Below, one piece after another: positions 22,968 to 34,422 of a stretch of DNA of 64,000 nucleotides (position 1 is the first letter of the stretch; every line of letters starts with the position of its first letter). The notes below the pieces were generated by a model. The model was not told where the DNA came from, searched no databases, and saw only the letters and a list, made by a program, of their open reading frames with translations. This DNA is from Atherinomorus stipes (Eukaryota; Chordata; Actinopteri; Atheriniformes; Atherinidae). The DNA is taken from NCBI GenBank assembly GCA_023101725.1, contig JALJCO010008708.1, positions 124,001 through 188,000 of the forward strand. The letters are read 5' to 3'. Both the position numbers and the translations under genes were made by a program.

Positions 22968-23237
22968 TAGGGCTGGGAAAAATATCAATACACTGAAATA
23001 TTGCAATATTTTCATATGCCAATATTCAGTAACAGGGCATTGATCTATTTTACTAATGAAATCTCTCGAGATTTTGTTGTTCCGTCACAAAATCTCTCAT
23101 TTTTTTAAGAGAACAATAAAATCTCACGAGATTTTATTGGTAAACTAGATCAGTATTGCGTTTTTAAATATCAATATGAAATCTGCATATGAAAATATCG
23201 CGATATTTCAGTGTATCAATATTTTTTCGCAGCCCTA
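22968..23237. mobile_element. MITE D copy 3
   Basis: Ends TAGGGCTGGG and GCAGCCCTA with a perfect 8-bp duplication ACACCTGT at 22960-22967 and 23238-23245. The interior carries ATCTCTCGAGATTTT-type inverted words. Confidence 0.92.
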
Positions 23238-23245
23238 ACACCTGT

Positions 23246-24609
23246 ACAGTTCGGTTCGATACAAACACCCTACTCACAGCATAACAGAAAAAACACCAAA
23301 GACTCACAACGCAAAAAGAAAAAGTGACGAACGCTCAAATTCTTTCACGATATTTACTTTTCATAAGGAAAAAGAATCAACTGAACCGTCTGTCACAAGA
23401 AAATCGCACATGTATGCGCATGTGTCATATTTCTTGTATGACTGTGGCTTTATGCTAAACGTGTAGATTTTAGTGATGTCAGTCATTGCTTTGCCTTGTT
23501 GGTTTTTGATTAGTCTCAGCTGATTTTCAAATATTCAGAGATCACTGATATGTGATTTTACTTTATGCTTGTTTCTTTGTTGAATAGATTTTAAACAATG
23601 TCGCCTTGTTTTTTTCATTTTTCCTTTTTAGCAGCTTTATCTCATCAGTTTAGGTTTATTTGAATTGATTTTATTTACTTTATAATTGGATGTTTCTGTA
23701 TTTCCTCATTTCAGCCTTTTGGGACCTTAAACAATGGATGAAAACTAGCGTCTTGGCTAAATCTTGCATATAGAAGTTGTTTTCTTTGTTTTTATGTGCT
23801 CTGTCCCTGTCAAATAAAAGAATATGTAATAGACCACTGGGGCCTAATAAGAGATTTTAAGGCAGTGGCTTCAGTCTTTTGCCATCCAGTTTCTTCGGTG
23901 GTTTTCTGGGTATGTTAAGCCTGCCGTTATCAGTCTATTCCAGTCGGATGCAGCGTCAGACTGCAGTGAGGAAATCCTCTGTGGTCCTGCGTTCCTCCAC
24001 AAAATCCATGCAGAGATTACCATCCTCTAAAAATGTTCGCCCCCCCCCCCATGCACCCAAACGGGGTGTGATAGGTAAGACAAACTGGCATGTTATGCAA
24101 GTGTTATTTTTTTTAAAGTGTTCTGTATTAGTTTACAGACACTAGCATAGTCTTCATTTATGGCCTCTTCTAGCCAGAAACGCTGGTAAACAACCAGAAC
24201 TCTGCAAATAAGTCCAACATTGAGGTTTTCTTTTAGAATCTTAAAGCTGTAAAACAGCACAATGATCGCTTATTTTTCTCTGGAAAATAGAAGAAATTAA
24301 AGATAAAAGAGCAGATGTTGTTCTGCAAGTCAGTCTGCAGCATGACTGCGAATTTAAATCTTCCAAGAAGAGATTTGGAGAAAAATGCTTTAATCTTCAG
24401 CAACGTTTATATTTTAGCCAAGTCCAATCTGTTTGTGTTTTAAATAATTGATGATTAATTTATGTTGATCACAGTTTCCAGGATGGGGGTATAACTTTTT
24501 CGATGAGGCATTCAATTGGTGGAAATATAAAATCAGCGGAATAAAAGCTGGGCAGCAGTGGGGGAGGGGGGAGGGGGGAGGGGGGCACATAATACATAAA
24601 TACTAGAAA
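23246..24609. other. Unique sequence, no gene recognised
   Basis: AT-rich. A poly-C run lies at 24040-24050 and a GGGGGGA repeat at 24561-24584. Open frames are short and motif-free. Confidence 0.4.
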
Positions 24610-24611
24610 TA

Positions 24612-26019
24612 CAGTTGTGTGAAAAAGTGTTTGCCTCCTTCCTAATTTCATATTTTTTTTGCATGTTTATCACACTTAAATGTTTCAGATCATCAAACAA
24701 ATTTAAATATTAGACAAAGAAAACACAAGTAAACACAAAATGCAGTTTTTAAATGAAGGTTTTGTGTGAAAAAGTGATCTTCCCCTAAACCTAATAACTG
24801 CTTGTTCCACCTTAGCAGCAACAACTGCATCAAGCGTTTGTGATAACTGGCAGTGAGTCTTCTTCAGCGCTGTGGAGGAATTTTGTTCCACTCATCTTTG
24901 CAGAATTGTTGTAATTCAGCCACATTGGAGGCTTTTCCAGCATGAACCGCCTTTTTAAGGTCATGCCACAGCATCTCAATGGGATTCAGGTGGGGGCTTT
25001 GACTAGGCCACTCCAAAGTCTTCATGTTGTTGTTCTTAAGCCATTCAGAGGTGGACTTGCTGGTGTGTTCTGGATCATTGTTCTGCTGCAGAACCCAAGT
25101 GCGCTTCAGCTTGAGGTCACCAACAGATGGCCGGACGTTCTCCTTCAGGATTTTTGGTAGAAGCAGAATTCATGGTTCCATTTACCACAGCAAGTCTTCC
25201 AGGTCCTGAAGCAGCAAAACAGCCCCAGACCATCACACTACCACCACCATGTTTTACTGTTGCTATGATGTTCCTTTTCTGAAATGCCGTGTTACTTTTA
25301 CGCCAGATGTAATGGGACCTACACCTTCCAGAAAGTTCAACTTTTATCTCGTCAGTCCACAGAGTATTTTCCCGAAAGTCTTGGGGATCATCAAGATGCT
25401 TTCTGGCTAAACTGAGACGAGCCTTTATGTTCTTTTTGCTCAGCAGTGGTTTTGGTCTTGGAACTCTGCCATGCAGCCATTTTTGCCCCCCAGTCTCTTT
25501 CTGATGGGGGAGTCATGAACACTGACCTTCATTGAGGCAAGTGAGGCCTGCAGTTCTTGGATGTTGTTCTGGGGTCTTTTGTGACCTCTTGGATGAGTCG
25601 TCGCTGTGCTCTTGGGGTCATTTTGGTCGGCCGGCCCCTCCTGGGAAGGTTCACCACTGTTCCATGTTTTCACCATTTGTGGATAATGGTTCTCACTGTG
25701 GTTCTCTGGAGTCCCAAAGCTTTAGAAATGGCTTTGGAACCTTTTCCAGACTGATAGATCTCAATGACTTTGTTTCTCATTTGTTCCTGAATTTCTTTGG
25801 ATGGCAGCATGATGTCTAGCTTTTTCACACAGGACCATGGAGGTTTGGATCCCCCCCCCCTTACGAATAAGAATCTTCATTTAAAAACTGCATTTTGTGT
25901 TTACTTGTGTTATCTTTGTCTCACTTTTAAATTTGTTTGATGATCTGAAACATTTAAGTTTGACTAACATGCAAAAAATAAGAAAACAGGAAGGAGGCAA
26001 ACACTTTTTCACACAACTG
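24612..26019 (-). mobile_element. Tc1 subfamily T, copy 2
   Basis: Ends CAGTTGTGTGAAAAAGTGTT and AACACTTTTTCACACAACTG are inverted, with TA duplicated at 24610-24611 and 26020-26021. Relative to the copy at 34423 it lacks about 185 bases of 5' leader. The flanks differ, so it is an independent insertion. Confidence 0.95.
24791..25810 (-). pseudogene. Tc1 transposase pseudogene, copy 2
   Basis: The reading begins MLPSKEIQEQ-like at ATG 25808-25810 and is followed by a paired HTH-like DNA-binding region (KAISKALGLQRTTVRTIIHK). A TGA replaces the expected Arg codon after HKW (25670-25672), and an extra-G run after RKRL causes a frameshift (about 25488-25493). The catalytic region reads WTDET, then QQNNDP where the family has QQDNDP (codon at 25080-25082), then SPHLNPIE where the family usually has SPDLNPIE. 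The expected stop is 24791-24793. All these lesions are shared with copy 4, so they predate this insertion. Confidence 0.93.
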
Positions 26020-26123
26020 TACGTAACTAACTAGAAATATTCTGACCCAATGTTCCAAAGACCATCCCTCTCTGAGCTTATAAACAACCTCTGTAAATCC
26101 AGCCAGTCCTCCTCCTTCCCCAC

Positions 26124-26259
26124 CTCCTCCACGCCCCTCACAAAAATAATGTAGCTTGCCACCATCTGTGTAAACAGGCTCGGCCAGTCAGAGCTGCAGT
26201 TTTCCGACGTGTTCTCACTGGAACAGGCCACGAAGTTGTGTGTGTCCCCATCTCTGGGC
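26124..26259 (-). CDS. Possible internal exon, product unknown
   Basis: On the minus strand a tract of about 45 pyrimidines ending CCCCCCTACAG (acceptor at 26260-26261) precedes an open frame that begins PRDGDTHNFVACSSENTSEN and continues CSSDWPSLFTQMVASYIIF. It contains the sequons NTS and NCS and two cysteines, which would suit an extracellular domain. Possible donors are GAG/GTGGGG (exon end 26124) or TTTTT/GTGAGG (end 26142); the frame stays open to about 26031. I do not recognise the family. The splice acceptor is the strongest evidence; without a transcript or homologue the call is weak. Confidence 0.3.
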
Positions 26260-26261
26260 CT

Positions 26262-27158
26262 GTAGGGGGGAAGATGGGGGAAGAGAGGAAGAAGAGAAAC
26301 AAGGGGGTGAATTTATCCCTTTATTGGAGCCTTAATGGTCTTCCACTCTGAAGCTTTCTCAAATGAATCCAGGGATAAAACCTTTAAGATTAGCCCGAAG
26401 GCAGGAAGAAGAGCCCCGGTTTTAATTTCTGTGGATACAAGCCCACAGAGCCGACCGAGTTCCCATCATCACGAGGGGCCCACCAGCATTCGATTCATTT
26501 CGTAAGCGCAGGCATTTTTTTTTTCTGTTTGTGAGTGCGCGTCTTGGAAAAAGCGTTTGTTTGCTCAAGAGCTTTATTTACATTCACAGGCACTTTTTGG
26601 ATGCACTAAATTGATTCCAGGCCCGTTCCTGGGTCGTGTCCATCAGCTCCGCCACAGTCCACAAACACTCTGCACACAGCGGGACCATTCTCAGGGCCCA
26701 CCGCGCTGCTGCGCGCCGCCGCTGTCACACACAGAAGCCATTTTGTGGGAACGTCTTAAAAGTTTGGTCGAGGGCTTGGGTGGTTTGCATTTCACATGTT
26801 AACCCTCTACTCTCACCTGCATCTTAAAATTCTCCCTCTGTCCTCCTTCTGCCGCTCTTCCTCTGCCTTTCCAGCCAGTTCTTGAAAGCAGCTGGACGAC
26901 AGGACGAGCATGGCCGGCGTCGTGCTGTCAGCAGACTCCGAGCTGCTGGAGGAAACCGCGAGCTAACCACTAAAAAGACTCAGACAGACAGTGAAGCTGC
27001 ACACCAGGAGCTCCCTGTGTACAGTCAGAGCAGCCTAATTGTCACACGTGGCTTCATTTCAAGCCTCCCTTTCTTCAGGAATGTGTGGAGAATCATGCTT
27101 GTTTGTCAGCAGGGACATTTCCACAACAAACACGTCTCAATCTGCCAGTTAGCTCCTC
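26262..27158. other. Unique sequence with an acceptor-like site at 26880
   Basis: On the + strand a pyrimidine tract of about 45 bases ends CTTTCCAG at 26873-26880, followed by a frame open to 27244. The translation is Arg/Ala-rich without a motif and runs into element R, so I do not call a coding exon. It could be a noncoding exon. Confidence 0.3.
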
Positions 27159-27466
27159 TTAAAGGAATAGTACACCCACAGAACGATGGTCCTTCATTTT
27201 CTCCTCATCCTCATGCTGAGCAAGACTCTGGAGCATTTTTTTAATATCTCAAATGCAGCCGGAGATCCGACAGGTTTTCTCCTACTTTTATGTAATGGAA
27301 GTGACCGGCGACTGAACCAAAAAGGTCCATAAAAGTCCACAAAGACTCGTTATTATTCCTCCATACTGCTTGTCCAATGTAATCCAAGTGTCCTGAGTGG
27401 GTAGCGTCCAGAATTTACTGGAAACCGCATCATTTAGTGGATTTTTAGAGCCTAAACCAGGGTTTT
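27159..27466. mobile_element. Element R copy 3, left arm only
   Basis: TTAA at 27159-27162 followed by AGGAATAGTACACCCACAGA and the standard left arm to GATTTTTAGAGCCTAAAC. The remainder is absent. It is followed by a hAT-like end CAGGGTTTTTTTTTAACC. Confidence 0.88.
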
Positions 27467-27538
27467 TTTTTAACCTTTTTCATGATGGGGCCAAATTTTT
27501 CAGTCCAAACTGGTCCAGGGTTCATAACACTGTATTAT

Positions 27539-28030
27539 GGGCCTTTTCCATTGCAGCTGCACACGGTACGGTACAGCACAGTACAGCACCACACACTAAA
27601 GACGACCAGGACGGTTTTTGTTTCCACACAAGAGAAGCAGTAGGATTCTACCTGAAAGTGGGTGGAGTGGGCGCGGTCGAGACTGCAGTGATGTCACTGC
27701 CGTGCCAGGCGGTGGTCAGTAAAGTAAAAACAACAATGGAGGCGTTGGATGATGTCGAGGTGTTACTGCTGTTGTTTTCTCTGTGGCTTGTATTATAGTC
27801 ACCGAAAACAGAGCCAGATATTTTTAAAGGGGCAAATCAGGTATGACGTATATGAAGACAATTTCCTTTGACCAATCAGTGGGGAGCCGTCAGGTACGTC
27901 ACGTTTGTGTAGGTTCTGCATGGTTAGAGCTAGCTCTGAAACGGGTGCGGAAAATCGTAACCGCTCGTAACGGGTTTTCCCAGAGGAAACACAAATGAAG
28001 CGTGCCGTGCTGTGTCGTGTGGAAGGGTTA
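27539..28030. mobile_element. Nonautonomous element V
   Basis: Left GGGCCTTTTCCATTGCAGCT with GGTACGGTACAGCACAGTAC, right CGTGCCGTGCTGTGTCGTGT GGAAGGG. The ends are GC-rich and imperfectly inverted, resembling a common fish MITE. Exact termini are uncertain. Confidence 0.55.
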
Positions 28031-28734
28031 CGAACATGTGCAGTATAAGGACCAGTAGTGTAATGATCATTTTAGGTTTATTTATTCAATAACTAAAGCA
28101 AATCCAGCTGCCTTTAACAGACTGAACCTGTAAAATGTAACGTGATAAACATGAATAGCATAAAAATATATTCTTAGATGGTCACAAACACATTTATATC
28201 ACACATATAATTCATGGAATAAAATCAGACTCCTACAAGAGAAATAGAATTGACTATCACAAAACTGATTTAGAAAAAAGAGATAAAATGGTGCAGTAAT
28301 AGATCAAATGAAAGTAAAAAGGCTCAACTTACATAATTTGTTAAAACCTTTATTTTATTTGTTTAGACCATTAAAGCACAAAATTTCATTGAACAATTTA
28401 TTTATTCAAACTTTTCTTTGAATTTTTTAAAGAACTTCCAAACAAAACAGACATTTTCTGCATCAACAGCTGATTTTCTCTCTTTTTCTGAAAAATTCTT
28501 TCTTTCCAACGAGTGTTAGATGTTTGTTTCTGGATAAAGCTTGCACATGCAGGCTTTAGGGTTTTCATTAGCATTAGCATTAGCATTAGCGTTAGCAGGT
28601 GCTCCATCCATCTTCTCAGCTCTGCTTAATCTCCACCCACTAATCTGTATTTAATAAATTGAAGTGGATTTTTGCCTTGTTAGGGGCAATTTGGGACAAT
28701 TTTTGTCTTCATTATTTTGTTTTAATTCTTCTTT
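28031..28734. other. AT-rich sequence; TTAGCA hexamer repeat
   Basis: No gene. A (CATTAG)n-type repeat of five units is at 28567-28598. Confidence 0.5.
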
Positions 28735-29190
28735 ACAATGTTAGCTACAGGCTAGCGGCTGGCTGAATGTCTTCTTCTGCTTGTTTGTTGAACTCTGACA
28801 AATTCTCCTCGGAGCCCACTCGGCAGAGTAGACGCTGAACGCCGCGGCTTTTGTATCGTGACTTTGTAGGGCCGCGCTTTGCCGGAGATACAATGTAGTT
28901 CTGTTTAGGCTCTAAAAATATGCTAATGACGTTGTTTCAAATAAATTCTGGACGCTACCCACTCAGGACACTTGGATTATATTGGACGAGCAGTATGGAG
29001 GAATATTGACAAGTTTTTGTGGACTTTTATGGACCTTTTTGGTTGATTCATCGGTGAACTCCATTATATGAAAGTTGGGGGAAAACTCCGGCTGCATTTG
29101 AGATATTAAAAAGTGCTCCAGAGTCTTGCTCAGCATGAGGATGAGGAGAAGATGAAGGACCATCATTCTGTGGGTGCACTATCCCTTTAA
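28735..29190. mobile_element. Element R copy 4, core and right arm
   Basis: From GTTTAGGCTCTAAAAATATG the right arm runs to GGGTGCACTATCCCTTTAA, with TTAA at 29187-29190. The preceding core shares CGCCGCGG and ACTCTGCCGA-type words with copies at 55930 and 63560. The first 70 bases match 16133-16205 in reverse. Confidence 0.85.
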
Positions 29191-29640
29191 CTGCACCTAC
29201 TGCCGGACCCGGGGAGAGATTGGAAACACATGTGTCAGGCTCCTCACGTTAGAAGATAAAGATAGCATCCCAAGAATGTCTCCGGCTCTGATAAGAACCG
29301 TCATTGTCCGGTCTGTCCGGGAGCCGAAGCGGGGCTGCCGGCCAACCTTTGACCCCTGGATCGGGGCTGACCTCTGAGCGGGCTCACAGGCCTTCTCTGT
29401 ACGCAGCGGAGCGCCCCACCCTCCACAAACTGCTCCCTCTCAGCACAGAATCAGCTCTTTGTACCTTTGATTTGTTATGGTTTTTTACTCCTCCCGCCCG
29501 TGCACAATTTTTCCACTGGGGTGCTAATATTAGGAATTTGCAGTAAAAGTTTATGTGCCTATAGTTGTGAGGGGTTTTTCTCTTTGCGCCTCTTCTCTCT
29601 CCCCCAGCTATGATCATATTAGCTGAGATGGAGACTATAC
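29191..29640. other. Unique block, possible noncoding element or exon
   Basis: Complex non-repetitive sequence with AATATTAGGAATTTGCAG. A pyrimidine tract ends CTCTCCCCCAG at 29608; 39 bases later GTCGA/GTAAGG is donor-like. The 39-nt interval is open in one frame (MIILAEMETIQS). This could be a + strand microexon at 29609-29647 or chance. Confidence 0.2.
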
Positions 29641-30658
29641 AGTCGAGTAAGGCCCAGTCTCAGTTCTCCCCTTTAGTTCTTCCAAGACTTGTAGTGAAGA
29701 CCGCCTAAACCGAGACCAAGACATGACCAAGACCGAGACTAGTTCAGCTCGAGACCGAGAACAAAATAAACTAGTTTTTTGCCATTTTTTATGAGTTGTA
29801 GAACATAAACACCATACTGGGTTCAGCTGCTTAGTATAAATATGAGGTTGTATTATTTGGTACTTGTTTGATCAGGGGGGCGTATGATTATATAAAAAAT
29901 TAGGGCTGTCAGTTTAACACATTAATTAGATTAATTAATTAAGTAGAATGAACGAACGAACCAGTACTATTGTCCTGTGAGTTCAGAGTTAGCTATCTGT
30001 TAGTTATTGGGGGGGGTTCTCTACACTCTACAGTAGGCATGTAACGATATAAAAAGTTTCATGTCACTGGTATTGTGACCAAAATTATCGCGGTAATCGA
30101 TATTATCGTAGTATTGGTGAAATCTGCTCAAAACGTTCTTCTACACACACTAAAATCTTTTCACCAAGTTTCAATTAAAAAAAAATCGTAACAAGCACAT
30201 GGACTTTCTGTTGGTATAACATGTAGACATCAAACATATAAATGTGCATTAAAGATGCATCTTGGGACCATAAGAGGGTTCATCGCTTTATGCAATATTG
30301 TAGATAAGAAGCAAGAATACTTTTCTTCACATTCAGAGCTCAAGACCTGATCAGACCTGATCTAGTCTGACAGATTTCAGAAGAACTGGTCCAGAAACTA
30401 AACTTTAACTGTTTCATTACCTCAGTAGAAATCTCATGTTCATATCACAGCAACACGACCAGATTAAATGTGGCAGAAACATTAAAATAATACCAGAAAT
30501 AAATTTTAAAAAAAATTGTCCCAGCATCCTTAAAAAAAAACAAACCGAATACATCCAGACTTCAGACTTTGTCCTTTTAGAAGGAAAAATCTCCAGAGCT
30601 TCCATATGCTGCCTTCCTCCATGTTTTCAGAGGCCAAACATGCAAACTGTGTCTGAGG
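29641..30658. repeat. Mixed decayed repeats
   Basis: 29640-29765 holds GACCGAGAC/CAAGACCGAGAC words typical of a fish simple-sequence-like repeat. 29897-29960 starts TAGGGCTGTCAGTTTAAC and contains AGAATGAACGAACGAAC, also seen at 6966. 30030-30290 starts AGGCATGTAACGATATAAAA, a hAT-type end. None is complete. Confidence 0.5.
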
Positions 30659-31356
30659 GACTCATCTTTGCAGAATTGTTGTAATTCAGCCACATTGGAG
30701 GCTTTTCCAGCATGAACCGCCTTTTTAAGGTCATGCCACAGCATCTCAATGGGATTCAGGTGGGGGCTTTGACTAGGCCACTCCAAAGTCTTCATGTTGT
30801 TGTTCTTAAGCCATTCAGAGGTGGACTTGCTGGTGTGTTCTGGATCATTGTTCTGCTGCAGAACCCAAGTGCGCTTCAGCTTGAGGTCACCAACAGATGG
30901 CCGGACGTTCTCCTTCAGGATTTTTTGGTAGAAGCAGAATTCATGGTTCCATTTACCACAGCAAGTCTTCCAGGTCCTGAAGCAGCAAAACAGCCCCAGA
31001 CCATCACACTACCACCACCATATTTTACTGTTGCTATGATGTTCCTTTTCTGAAATGCCGTGTTACTTTTACGCCAGATGTAATGGGACCTCCACCTTCC
31101 AGAAAGTTCCACCTTTGTCTCGTCAGTCCACAGAGTATTTTCCCCAAAGTCTTGGGGATCATCAAGATGCTTTCTGGCTAAACTGAGACGAGCCTTTATG
31201 TTCTTGTTGCTCAGCAGTGGTTTTGGTCTTGGAATGATAGCATTTTCCCTTTTTAGGGGGGGGAGAAGATAGGAGGGGGAGTGATTTGGGTTGTATTGAG
31301 GGGGTGGGTCTTTTGGTCGGCCGGCCCCTCCTGGGAAGGTTCACCACTGTTCCATG
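30659..31356 (-). pseudogene. Tc1 transposase pseudogene, copy 3
   Basis: Retains WTDET, the altered QQNNDP (Asn codon at 30850-30852) and SPHLNPIE. The C-terminus is missing beyond FCKDE. The N-terminal half is lost except for a short HGTVVNLPRRGRPTK-like segment. It carries the same two catalytic-region substitutions as copies 2 and 4. Confidence 0.92.
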
Positions 31357-31478
31357 TTCCAGCATTTTGTGTTTACTTGTGTTATCTTTGTCTAATATTT
31401 AGATTAGTTTGATGATCTGAAACATATAAGTGTGACAAACATGCAAAAAATAAGAAACCAATCACTTTTTCACACAAC
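30659..31478 (-). mobile_element. Tc1 subfamily T, copy 3, truncated and rearranged
   Basis: Left border is inside the transposase gene at ACTCATCTTTGCAGAATTGT. The right end is ...TTTTTCACACAACTG with TA. About 80 bases of G/A-rich filler (31235-31310) replace a coding segment, and the N-terminal coding region and leader are deleted between 31350 and 31360. Confidence 0.93.
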
Positions 31479-32731
31479 TGTATGTGATTGTTGAAGGGGT
31501 GTCCCAATTAGTAAGGGGGTGACTTTCCGCCCTTCCTCTTGTTGCTCCGTTTTAAGTGGCAAAAGCCAAGGGGTAAAAAAGAGAAATGAGACTGGGCCTT
31601 CATGTGATGTGGACAGTGCAGCGAGAGGCCTGGGTCCTCCCCACGCTTGCATCACCTCCCTTCAATGTTAATTAATGGGTCTTGACTTGCATTTGTTCCA
31701 CAAGCCACAATATAGAAAGTGTCTGTGATGGGTTGATTTCACCCCTTTGACAAGATACTTTCCACTCTTATCAAACTTAGCCCACAAATTAGATGTGGCT
31801 TACATTTCACTTTGTCTACTGACTGCTTTTCCTTTTTAAAAACGACACTCGTATTATCTCTTCCTATCCGCGGCCCAGCCTGCCCTCGTTTCTTGCCCTT
31901 TGAGTGGGAGGGTCCCTCAGCCTGGAATAACAGTGAGTGTTGTGGAAGTTTGGAGGCCAGAGTGGCTGAGAGAAGGGTGCTGTTGCAAAGGCCAGGGGCA
32001 GGGCCTCCTCTGGGCGTCCCGTTTGTCTTGGCTCGACATTCCCAGCCTCTCGGAGCGTCCCTGCGGTCGGCCTGTGGGTGTGGAAGCAGACGGTCACATT
32101 CCCCCCCCTCCAAACCCATGGACAGAGGCATCTCGCTCTGTTCCATCAATTTGCACCGTCCCAACACCCTCTGAGATATACGCCAATAATCACAGCCGGG
32201 TTTCTTATCAGTTAACCTTTCGTCAGCAAAGCCCGGCTCCTATCGTGTTTTTCCAGAGCCGGTGTCGCCTTTGCAGCTCCTAACAAAGAGCCCCTCGCTT
32301 TCAAGATTTTGCTGACATACAAGTGAGTCGCTGCATTGCAGAGATGAGACTCATGATAAGATATTTGCTTTCCCGCAGAAACCATAAGATATTTTAAGCT
32401 TTTGAATCTTGAAAAGCCGAATCAAATTTGAGCAGCTTAGGTGTGTTCTGTGCACACATCGTCTGCCAATGTAGCAGCAATCTAAACCATCTCTCCCGTT
32501 TCATAAGAAGCACCTGTGTTTGGAGACTTAACATTCCACATACTTATCTGACCCAAAAAAGGACTTTGTGCATAGCACACATGTACCGAATAAACTGTAC
32601 CGCTCCATGAAGGTAGGCGCTGGCCAGAGGGGCTGTAATCATCTGTCAGCTGGCTCCTGATGCTCTGAAAGTAACTTGATTCAATTTAGCGAACATGTTT
32701 ACCGACAGAGTAAAATCGCTCCTGCGACCTG
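31479..32731. other. Unique sequence, candidate conserved noncoding DNA
   Basis: About 1.2 kb without recognisable repeats. Overlapping frames on both strands between 31739 and 32283 arise from GC-rich composition and lack splice signals. The 32300-32560 part is AT-balanced and complex, as expected of regulatory DNA, but nothing proves it. Confidence 0.3.
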
Positions 32732-33692
32732 TAGGGTAGACTGAGTTAAGACATGAGTACGGGTTGAGACGCGCCAATTACTTGCGCATGCAGCAAGCTT
32801 TTGCTGTGATTTTCGGTGTGCGCATGCGTATTAGCTTCCTTTTTGAACGTGGGAAAATTCAGCTTTGTGTGAAGCTCTGCGGCGAAGATATTTTTAAAAA
32901 TATCTTTCGAGAGGTTAAATTTTTATTTTACCACATTACTTTAATGAGGAATATCTTCCTCCCTTTATGTTTCTTTTAAAGTTAACTTTTATATCTGCAA
33001 ACGTTGTTTTGTGCACTAAAAACGGAGATATTCCATGACATCGTAGCATGTCAGGTCTTCACATAATTCAGTGAAATATGTGAGGTGGTCGTACCTGATG
33101 CAGAACGCTGTTGCTTTCCATGCTGTTCAGCAGCGCAGACATTCAGCAGGATTTTAAAAATTAAGTCATAATTAGGCCAAATTAGAACAAATCAAAGGTA
33201 ATTTTGTTTTTTTTTTTTTTACATTTGAACAGTCTGCTACTCTGACTTGTCATTCTGTTGTGTGTACATGTGTACTGTTTGCAGTATCCGTTAAATAATT
33301 TGTTCTTTCAAATTTTTAAAAAAGTTTGCCTATGCCTTTGTTGAATTAAATCAAATTGAAAACTTAATAAAGAGTAAAAAAAAAGTTTTAATTGAAGTTT
33401 TGAATCGTCCATCAGCAGTATCAGCTCTCCAGACATTTAAATAGTGTCTCAGCTGTACTCAGTATTTTCATTCTATGGGTACAGATGAGACAAAAACACA
33501 CCTCTTGTTTTTGATTAATTGTAAAAATGATGAATTACTTGTGGATATTATTTCTTGGTTATTTTTTAGTACACAGATGCATTTTGTTAAAAAAAAAAAA
33601 AAAAAACAGCTTCTGTCCAGACTTTTTTGACGTAATTTTTGCGTGGAAATGAGACGAGTGAAAACTGTCTCAACTGTACTCCGTCTACCCTA
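32732..33692. mobile_element. TA-flanked nonautonomous element AD
   Basis: Ends TAGGGTAGACTGAGTT and (reverse) TAGGGTAGACGGAGTA are inverted over about 24 bases, TA at each border. A related internal block lies near 33440-33490. No transposase; Tc1/mariner-like by ends only. Confidence 0.75.
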
Positions 33693-34420
33693 ATCTTCAC
33701 CTGTAGCGCTCCGCTCACTGAAGCAAACTTTTTGGACGTAGTTTGCTTGTTGTGACAACTGCACAGTGTAAGCGACAAGCCTCAGGCGCCAAGCGCTGTG
33801 GAAAACAAAACTCCAGACTCTCCCTCCCTCTTCCCTCTGTCTTCCCTGCACAGACAGACAGAAACATACTCATGGGACTCGCTCTCCAGCCTCTGTTTGA
33901 CCTGTTAGGGTGATCCAAACAAACATCCCCCCCTCTGTTAAAAACCGCAGCGTCTGGATGCATCGGCCCGTTCTGCAGAGGAACGGTCACTAAAGAAAAC
34001 ATCAATTTAAAGCTTGAATGCTACCACGGTTGTTGACTTGCATGCGATTACCATGCCTGCTCATTCATAGTCCGGGGGCCTTTAGCAGACTACCAGTCAA
34101 TGGTTGGACTGTTGACCCTTCCCCTGGGTCGTAACTCGAGCTCATAAGGCCACGATAAAACGAGCCGGGTCACTCCAGCAAGGTGGCGTCTTTTGCAGAG
34201 TGATAGACTTAAAATTGAAGGTTTGAATGGATGAGCAGGAGGAGGCCTCTGTTCTGCTGAAAAGCCACAAGGGCCCATATTGGTCGCATTAATCACAGCT
34301 GGGACTGTGGCTGCTGTTTTTATGGCTCAGAGTTATCCATCTATTTGCCTAATTGTCCGGGTCTGTCCACTATCCTGGGTCCTCCCTAAAAAGCCCCAAA
34401 TAGGAGAGGGGGGGAGCACA
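33693..34420. other. Unique sequence, no gene recognised
   Basis: Complex non-repetitive DNA. A pyrimidine tract ending GCACAG near 33854 is acceptor-like but no defensible exon follows. Confidence 0.35.
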
Positions 34421-34422
34421 TA

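Noticed and set aside
26882..27244. 120-residue + strand frame after an acceptor-like site
   Set aside because: Composition is Arg/Ala-rich without motif and the frame runs into element R, so coding is unlikely.
31739..32283. Overlapping frames of 120-142 residues on both strands
   Set aside because: GC-rich segment with frames open on both strands at once, no splice borders, no recognisable domain.
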